Of a DNA stretch of 6,997 nt, positions 1 through 4,098 are shown in pieces. This stretch comes from CADCWK01 sp964244115 (lineage in GTDB: Bacteria; Chloroflexota; Chloroflexia; Thermomicrobiales; UBA6265). The stretch spans positions 1 to 6,997 of the forward strand of contig CAXTHM010000112.1 in assembly GCA_964244115.1 (NCBI GenBank). Direction: 5' to 3'. The translations under genes and the position numbers were made by a program. The notes below the pieces were generated by a model that searched no databases, was not told where the DNA came from, and worked only from the letters and a program-made list of their open reading frames with translations. Positions within the stretch are counted from its first letter, which is position 1, and every line of letters begins with the position of its first letter.

Positions 1-3000
1 CGGTACTATCTGGTCCAAACCAACATCACCGGCAACACGTCCAGCCTGGCGACGGTCACCATCACCGTGACGGACAACGCGTCGGCCCCGTCGGCCGCGT
101 CGGCCGCGCCATCGGCCTCACAGTCGCCACCGGTCTCATCGTCGCCACCGGTCTCATCGTCGCCACCGGTCTCATCGTCGCCGTCGGTCTCATCGTCGCC
201 ACCGGTCTCATCGTCGCCACCGGTCTCATCGTCGCCGTCGGCCCGCTCATCGGCCTCCGCATCGCCCGCCCAGGTGGCGTGTGATTCGGCGGTCGGACTC
301 ACCATCGGCGCGGATTCATACCGGACGCACCGGGACCAGCAGCTCGTCGTCGCGGCCCCGGGCCTGCTGGCGAACGACACCCGGTTGCCATGCGTCTCCC
401 CGGTCCTCTACACCTACGATGTCCGGGCCCGCGGGACGGTAGCGGTCGAGAGCGATGGCCGTCTGACCTACACGCCGCCCGCCGGATTCGCCGGTCGCGA
501 CCAGTTCCAGTACTACCTCGTCCAGACCAACCGATCGGGCAATACGTCCCAGACCGTCACCGTCACGATCTCGGTTCTCGACGCGAGCGTGTCGCTGCCA
601 TCGGACGATCCGAGTGCCGCGGCGTCCGCGTCCGTCTCGGCCCAGGCCTCGCCGTCGATCTCGCCGGAGCTCAAGGCCAACCCCGATAGCTTCTCGGCGA
701 TACCCGGCTCGGCGTCGGCGGCCTTCGCGGCGCCGGGCCTCCTCGCCAACGACACGTTCCCCGGCGGGACGTCGGTCCGGATCCAGCTGACGTCCCAGCC
801 GACCGCCGGCGCGATCTCGGAGCTGGGCGACGATGGCTCGTTCTCGCTGGACACGACCGGGCTCCCAGCCGGTGCCGTGACGTTCGACTACCGGATCTGC
901 TCGCCGGGTGGTCAGACGCCGGCCTGCTCGCTACCCGTCACGGTGACGGTGACGCTGCGCGACTGGCAGGCGGTCGATGACGTCTTCGTCGTGCCCAAGG
1001 GCGGCGAACTCGTCACCCCGTCGGCGACCTATACGGACTTCCTCGCCAACGACTTCTATACCGGCTCACTGGTCTGGTTCAGCTTCGGCGACATGGTGAC
1101 CATCCTCCGCGTGGCCGGGTCCGGACCGCTCGGTTCGTCGAGTCAGCCATTCTCGAACGCGGCCGGCCCACTGAGTTACCAGTTCACGTCGAGCTTCGTC
1201 GGCATCGTCCAGATTCCATACTCCATCGACGACCAGTACGGGGCCCCTACCCAGACCAGTTCCGCGACCATTACCGTCTACGTCGGCGTCGATCCGAATC
1301 AGCCGCTGCCTTCGCCCAATCTGCCGCCCGTTGCCGTGGCCGACACGTTCACGACGACGGCCAACACGCCGCTGGTGATCGACCCCCTCGCCAACGACCG
1401 CGATGAGGGGCCGCTGGTCGGTTCGATCATCACCTTCTCCGGGCTGAATCTCGCCAACGGTCGCCTGTCAGGTGGGGGCCTGGTCAGTGCCGGCTTCGGG
1501 AGCTACGACTTCACGGGACCGATGACCTTCACGCCGAATGCCAATTTCGTCGGAACCGGGACGTTTCCCTATCTCGTCTGCGAGTCCGGTCCAGACCCGC
1601 AATGCAGTAGCCAGGTTCGAGTCCGGATCACGGTGGTCGCAGCCAGCCCGATGCCAAGCGCCTCGTCCGCCGCGGCCAGCGCGTCGTCCGGAGCGCGAGC
1701 GAGCGCGAGCGCTTCGGCTGCCACGAGAGCAAGCGCATCAGCCGTCGTGAGAGCAAGCGCTTCGGCCGTCGCGAGCGCGTCGGCCGTCGCAAGAGCAAGC
1801 GCTTCGGCCGTCACGAGAGCAAGCGCGTCGGCAGCGACCGCCAGTGCATCGGCTGCCGTAGCCGGCGCCTCATCGGGCGCCTACGCCAGCGCGTCGGGCG
1901 CGACCGCCAGTGCATCGATGGTCAGCAGTGCCTCGGCTGCCGCGCTGGCAAGCGCATCAGTAGCGGCCAGCGATTCCGCGCAGGCGAGCGACGCCGCGGT
2001 GGCCAGCGCATCCGCCGAGGCACTCTCGGCAGCGGCAAGTGCCTCCGCCGCCGAGAGTGCCTCCGTTCGGGCCAGCGCCGACGAGCAGGCCAGTGCGTCG
2101 GCGCAAGCCAGCTCGTCCGCCGAGAGCGTCGCATCGGCCGCGGCGAGTATGGCGGCGGCCAGCGACACCGCCCTGGCGAGTGCCGCGGTCGAGGCGAGTG
2201 ACATCGCCCTCTCGAGCGCATCCGTGATTGCCAGCGATCTGGCAGTCGCAAGCGCCTCGGCGGAGGCCAGTGCGTCGGTAGCGACGAGCGCATCCGCTGT
2301 CGCGCTTGAGCGGGCCTCGGCTGAGGCGAGCGCCTCAGCCGTCGAGAGCGCCTCGGCCGAGGCAAGCGCGTCGAACGGAGCGAGCGCATCCGCCGCCGTG
2401 GCGGAGAGCGCGTCAGCGGAAGCCAGCCGGTCGGTGGAAGCGAGCACATCGGCCGAAGCAAGCTCGTCAGCCGAAGCCAGTGCCTCCGAGGTCCCCTCGG
2501 CCAGTGCGTCCGAGGCCGGAGCATCGTCTCCGTCAGCGTCCGGTAGCGAAGCGCCATCCCCGTCGGTCACCGGGAGTGAAGCGCCATCCCCGTCGGTCAC
2601 CGGGAGTGAAGCGCCATCTCCATCTCCATCGACCGGCGAATCAGTATCGCCGTCGGCCAGCGAGTCAGCGAGCGAGGTCCCCTCGGCGTCAGCGAGTGGC
2701 TCCGCTCCGGCGAGCCCGTCCCCTTCGGCCCCGGTCCCGCCATCTCCCGACGGGTCGGACGCACCCGCCGCGTCTGGCTCGGCGGATGCGCCATCCGCAT
2801 CCGGGACCAGTTCCCCGAGCGCGTCGGCCAGCGCCTCGACGAGTCCATCGCCCGCCCCCTCCGACGACGCGCAGTCCCCGCCGGCCAGCGTGACGCCATC
2901 ACCCTCGCTCCGACCGACGGTCGAGTTGCGCATCCGGGTCGAGGATCCGGACGGGCAGGCACTGTCCCCCATCTGCCTGAGCTGGACCCCTGATGACGGC

Positions 3001-3510
3001 CAAGCGACCAGCGGCTGCGACCTGAGCGGCTCGGTCAGTGTGCTCGCGACGGCGCCGTCCACGAGTGAGGCCGGGACGGTCACCCTGAGCGTCGTGCCGG
3101 GGTCGGGGACGTTGTCGCAGACCGTCACCGCGACGGGCTTCGCGCCGATTCGGCCGCTTCGCCTGACGCTCGATCCCGTTCAGCCGGTCTCGGAGGTCAC
3201 GATCGTCAATCAGATCGCGGGGGATGGGTCATCGTCACCGCGGCCGTCTGGGGGCGCATCGGCGTTGCCGGAGACATCGGCATCCGCGTCAGCGTCCGGG
3301 CCCATACAGCCATCCGCTGACCCGTCCCGTCCTTCGCGTCCGTCGACCCCATCCGGCGCGGCGATCGCGACGCTGCCGGACACTGGGACCGGCGTCGGTC
3401 CGATGTCGACGCTGCCACTTCCCGCGATCCTGCTCGCGCTGGCGCTGCTGCTGAGCGCGATCGTCCTGGCATCCCGCCGGTTGGTAAGCCCAGCCGGCCG
3501 TCAGCCCTGA
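1..3510 (+). CDS. Sortase-anchored, serine-rich multi-Ig-domain surface protein (5'-partial)
   Basis: Frame 1 is open from base 1 to TGA at 3508-3510, giving 1169 visible codons; the true start is upstream, and a GTG at 67 lies inside an Ig strand so is not the start. Domains by codon: 1-25 end of a Big_9/cadherin-like Ig repeat (YYLVQTN..TVTITVTD); 26-93 Ser/Pro linker with SPPVSS repeats; 94-194 complete Ig repeat with APGLLANDT and YTPPAGFAGRDQFQYY; 226-321, 322-431 and 442-549 three more divergent Ig repeats (LANDT, LANDF, LANDRDEG); 550-972 Ser/Ala-rich then Ser/Pro-rich stalk; 973-1073 beta-rich domain; Ser/Pro linker; LPDTG at 1125-1129, hydrophobic segment and RR tail. The protein is predicted to be exported and covalently attached to the cell wall, as an adhesin or structural surface rod; the ligand is unknown. 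All eight visible cysteines fall in four close pairs. The wall-anchored repeat-protein class is well supported; any specific function is inference. Confidence 0.9.
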   Translation, partial: RYYLVQTNITGNTSSLATVTITVTDNASAPSAASAAPSASQSPPVSSSPPVSSSPPVSSSPSVSSSPPVSSSPPVSSSPSARSSASASPAQVACDSAVGLTIGADSYRTHRDQQLVVAAPGLLANDTRLPCVSPVLYTYDVRARGTVAVESDGRLTYTPPAGFAGRDQFQYYLVQTNRSGNTSQTVTVTISVLDASVSLPSDDPSAAASASVSAQASPSISPELKANPDSFSAIPGSASAAFAAPGLLANDTFPGGTSVRIQLTSQPTAGAISELGDDGSFSLDTTGLPAGAVTFDYRICSPGGQTPACSLPVTVTVTLRDWQAVDDVFVVPKGGELVTPSATYTDFLANDFYTGSLVWFSFGDMVTILRVAGSGPLGSSSQPFSNAAGPLSYQFTSSFVGIVQIPYSIDDQYGAPTQTSSATITVYVGVDPNQPLPSPNLPPVAVADTFTTTANTPLVIDPLANDRDEGPLVGSIITFSGLNLANGRLSGGGLVSAGFGSYDFTGPMTFTPNANFVGTGTFPYLVCESGPDPQCSSQVRVRITVVAASPMPSASSAAASASSGARASASASAATRASASAVVRASASAVASASAVARASASAVTRASASAATASASAAVAGASSGAYASASGATASASMVSSASAAALASASVAASDSAQASDAAVASASAEALSAAASASAAESASVRASADEQASASAQASSSAESVASAAASMAAASDTALASAAVEASDIALSSASVIASDLAVASASAEASASVATSASAVALERASAEASASAVESASAEASASNGASASAAVAESASAEASRSVEASTSAEASSSAEASASEVPSASASEAGASSPSASGSEAPSPSVTGSEAPSPSVTGSEAPSPSPSTGESVSPSASESASEVPSASASGSAPASPSPSAPVPPSPDGSDAPAASGSADAPSASGTSSPSASASASTSPSPAPSDDAQSPPASVTPSPSLRPTVELRIRVEDPDGQALSPICLSWTPDDGQATSGCDLSGSVSVLATAPSTSEAGTVTLSVVPGSGTLSQTVTATGFAPIRPLRLTLDPVQPVSEVTIVNQIAGDGSSSPRPSGGASALPETSASASASGPIQPSADPSRPSRPSTPSGAAIATLPDTGTGVGPMSTLPLPAILLALALLLSAIVLASRRLVSPAGRQP
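124..231 (+). repeat. Six tandem 18-bp repeats (SPPVSS) in an interdomain linker
   Basis: The unit TCGCCACCGGTCTCATCG occurs six times head to tail. The fourth copy has two substitutions giving SPSVSS, and a decayed seventh begins at 232. Five of six copies are identical in DNA, including synonymous positions, which indicates recent duplication by slippage or recombination. Copy-number changes keep the reading frame and would only alter the linker length between two Ig domains. Confidence 0.95.
280..582 (+). other. Ig-like (Big_9/cadherin-like) domain with CX36C pair, gene 1
   Basis: Codons 94-194. It shows the family landmarks in order: AAPGLLANDT, GTV, the YTPPAGF turn, the F-x-YY strand and a final TVTVTISV strand. 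Cysteines at codons 94 and 131 are separated by 36 residues, exactly the spacing of most domains in the downstream gene, so this is the gene 1 module most closely related to gene 2. Its end (YYLVQTNRSGNTS) is close to the repeat fragment at the window start (YYLVQTNITGNTS), which suggests internal duplication. Confidence 0.85.
676..1647 (+). other. Three divergent Ig-like domains, gene 1
   Basis: Codons 226-321, 322-431 and 442-549. Each keeps a LAND motif and a closing beta strand (TVTVTLRD, TITVYVGVD, RVRITVVAAS) but lacks the CX36C pair. The first and third instead have a short cysteine pair near the last hairpin (codons 300/309 and 527/535); the middle one has no cysteine. No linker separates the first two, so they probably pack as a stiff rod. 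They fit cadherin-like repeats of Big_9 or VCBS type; the exact family assignment is by pattern only. Confidence 0.7.
1696..1860 (+). repeat. 24-bp (octapeptide RASASAVx) tandem repeats in stalk
   Basis: Units begin at 1696 (a longer variant), 1726, 1750, 1774 (18-bp, lacking Arg-Ala), 1792, 1816 and 1840 (decayed). The peptide is RASASAV followed by Val, Ala or Thr. Arginine is encoded by AGA in four units, a codon otherwise scarce in this gene, so the codon was probably copied with the repeat. The 18-bp unit at 1774 links this array to the hexapeptide periodicity downstream. Confidence 0.85.
1931..2505 (+). repeat. Degenerate 18-bp (hexapeptide S-x-S-x-x-x) periodicity in stalk
   Basis: AGY serine codons recur mostly every six codons, and each is usually followed two codons later by a TCN serine. 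Typical units read A-S-A-S-A-E. In the full stretch from 1708 to 2505 I counted 39 such AGY positions; 23 of the 38 intervals are exactly six codons and 7 are eight. The period is hard to see in the protein because almost every residue is Ala or Ser. Confidence 0.75.
2548..2637 (+). repeat. 30-bp tandem repeat (EAPSPSVTGS), three copies
   Basis: Copies start at 2548, 2578 and 2608. The first two are identical over 30 bp; the third diverges after EAPSPS and ends STG. This marks the change from the Ala/Ser part to the Pro/Ser part of the stalk and is a recent in-frame duplication. Confidence 0.9.
2917..3219 (+). other. Membrane-proximal beta domain, possibly prealbumin-like (Cna-B/SpaA type)
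   Basis: Codons 973-1073. It starts VELRIRVEDPDGQALSPICLSW, has a DDG turn and a second Cys (codons 992 and 1006, CX13C), then alternating strands ending RPLRLTLD. A strand followed by D-x-D-G and a cysteine resembles the first hairpin of prealbumin-like wall-protein domains. No isopeptide-forming Lys can be assigned; the segment has no Lys. It sits between the stalk and the wall anchor, and its role is unknown. Confidence 0.45.
3373..3507 (+). other. LPDTG cell-wall sorting signal, gene 1
   Basis: LPDTG at codons 1125-1129 (3373-3387) is followed by a short polar stretch, a segment of about 20 hydrophobic residues (around 3412-3474) rich in Leu and Ala, and a short positive tail (RRLVSPAGRQP). 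This is the full three-part signal recognised by class A or related sortases, which cut between Thr and Gly and join Thr to peptidoglycan. The sortase gene is not in this window. Confidence 0.95.
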
Positions 3511-3521
3511 TTGGGTCAGGG
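3505..3521 (+). terminator. Short hairpin over gene 1 stop codon, weak terminator candidate
   Basis: CCCTGA-TTGGG-TCAGGG forms a perfect 6-bp stem with a 5-nt loop, and the 5' arm contains the TGA stop. The only T run downstream is four bases at 3534-3537, so it does not fit a strong intrinsic terminator. It may protect the mRNA end or be fortuitous. Confidence 0.3.
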
Positions 3522-3925
3522 GAACGACGTCTGGTTTTCGAGGCGGGGTGCGAGGGCGCCAAAGGCGACGTGAGGCTGGACCAGGACGAGATTCGCCGCC
3601 GCGCGTCACCGCAGGGAACGAGGGGTGCTGGCGGTGGCCAGTGGCCAGGATGCAGACAGGGGCCGGGAATCTGGTCTCGTCGATGCCCAGGGAGGCGCTC
3701 CGGCCGCAGCGGGTGTCAACGCGGCCAGCGGCGCGGCGCCGAGTCCGGACGGAGTTGTCGCGCTGGCATCGACGAGAGGAGCAGGCGAAATGCCTTAACG
3801 TCAACCGTCGTTCGTCGCCAGTCACCCGTCGCGCCCTGTCCGATCCGCATGTGCGGGAATCCCCACCCAAGGGTTTCGCAGGCTCAACGATGAGACACGA
3901 TTGTCCCGGTCCCAGGCATTCGACC
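3511..3925. other. Intergenic region without recognised gene
   Basis: About 415 bp between gene 1 and the promoter of gene 2. Open frames exist on both strands, but their translations are Arg-rich, match no family I know, and overlap the antisense of gene 1; none has a convincing ribosome site. Small inverted repeats occur at 3783-3795 (AGGC/GCCT) and 3851-3866 (GTG-GGG/CCC-CAC with a bulge). They do not match a riboswitch or structured RNA that I recognise. A decayed gene or an unrecognised leader RNA cannot be excluded. Confidence 0.5.
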
Positions 3926-3955
3926 TTCAAATGATCCGATCTTTTGCGTTATGAT
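3926..3955 (+). promoter_or_regulatory. Promoter for gene 2 (TTCAAA, 18 bp, TATGAT)
   Basis: TTCAAA at 3926-3931 matches four of six bases of the -35 consensus, and TATGAT at 3950-3955 matches five of six of the -10; the spacer is 18 bp. The stretch is clearly richer in A+T than its surroundings. Transcription would start near 3961-3963, giving a leader of about 60 nt before the ATG at 4021. It implies that gene 2 is transcribed separately from gene 1. Confidence 0.55.
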
Positions 3956-3979
3956 ACGCAACGACAAGGAATGCGTATC
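3944..3979. promoter_or_regulatory. Two overlapping inverted repeats, probable operator
   Basis: TTGCGT (3944-3949) and ACGCAA (3956-3961) flank the TATGAT box perfectly. GATACGCA (3953-3960) and TGCGTATC (3972-3979) form an 8-bp dyad with an 11-bp gap over the predicted transcription start. The two share the ACGCA arm. Position over the -10 and start site fits a repressor operator; formation of alternative RNA hairpins is less likely because the first arm lies upstream of the start. Confidence 0.5.
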
Positions 3980-4004
3980 GTTCGATCGTTTCACCATGTC
4001 TCTC

Positions 4005-4010
4005 AAGGGG
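4005..4010 (+). promoter_or_regulatory. Ribosome binding site of gene 2
   Basis: AAGGGG ends 10 nt before the ATG at 4021. Two in-frame stops, TGA TAG at 4015-4020, directly precede the ATG, so no upstream start in this frame is possible. Confidence 0.7.
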
Positions 4011-4020
4011 CAACTGATAG

Positions 4021-4098
4021 ATGAGCCGAGGCCGGGTAGCGGTAGTAGTGCACGTTCTGGTTCTGGCCGTCCTCTTGGTCGGCCTCGCCGCTCCGGGC
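4021..4098 (+). other. Signal peptide, gene 2
   Basis: MSRGR gives a short positive n-region with two Arg, followed by a hydrophobic core from about residue 6 to 24, rich in Val and Leu. The cleavage site is unclear: GIG-E near residue 26 fits the distance rule, while an ALA-Q at residue 41 fits the residue rule but is far from the core. Sec-type export is likely; no lipobox Cys and no twin-Arg core motif are present. Confidence 0.8.

Larger units (their letters stand above)
1648..2916 (+). other. Ser/Ala to Ser/Pro-rich stalk, gene 1
   Basis: Codons 550-972. The first two thirds is almost entirely Ala and Ser with scattered Val, Arg, Glu and Asp; from about codon 831 proline appears and the chain becomes SPSAS-like. 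Such segments between binding domains and a wall anchor are typically extended spacers and often carry O-linked sugars, as in the serine-rich repeat proteins of streptococci; glycosylation here is inference. The segment has internal 24-bp, 18-bp and 30-bp periodicities, described separately. The long antisense open frame over this region is a by-product of composition. Confidence 0.9.

Noticed and set aside
124..231. CRISPR-like array
   Set aside because: The 18-bp units are directly adjacent with no spacers and encode an in-frame linker.
6..380. Antisense frame with repeated GGDDET peptides
   Set aside because: It is the reverse reading of the SPPVSS repeats in gene 1. The repeated GDDET resembles GGDEF-like motifs only by chance and no such domain is present.
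1881..3128. Long antisense open frame of 415 codons, Ala/Asp/Leu-rich
   Set aside because: It lies entirely opposite the Ser/Ala-rich stalk and downstream domain of gene 1. The complement of GCN/TCN/AGY repeats lacks stop codons in this frame, so the open frame follows from composition. No ribosome site or recognisable domain.
3841..3900. Possible riboswitch or structured leader with small hairpins near 3851-3880
   Set aside because: I compared it with the c-di-GMP and c-di-AMP riboswitch consensus from memory and found no match. It also lies upstream of the predicted transcription start of gene 2.
3289..3930. Antisense frame of 213 codons across the gene 1 end and intergenic region
   Set aside because: About a third is antisense to the gene 1 C-terminus, the product is Arg-rich with no known domain, and no ribosome site is evident.
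3548..3934. Forward frame of 128 codons in the intergenic region
   Set aside because: Arg-rich composition, no recognisable motif, and it runs into the promoter of gene 2; no support beyond lack of stops.
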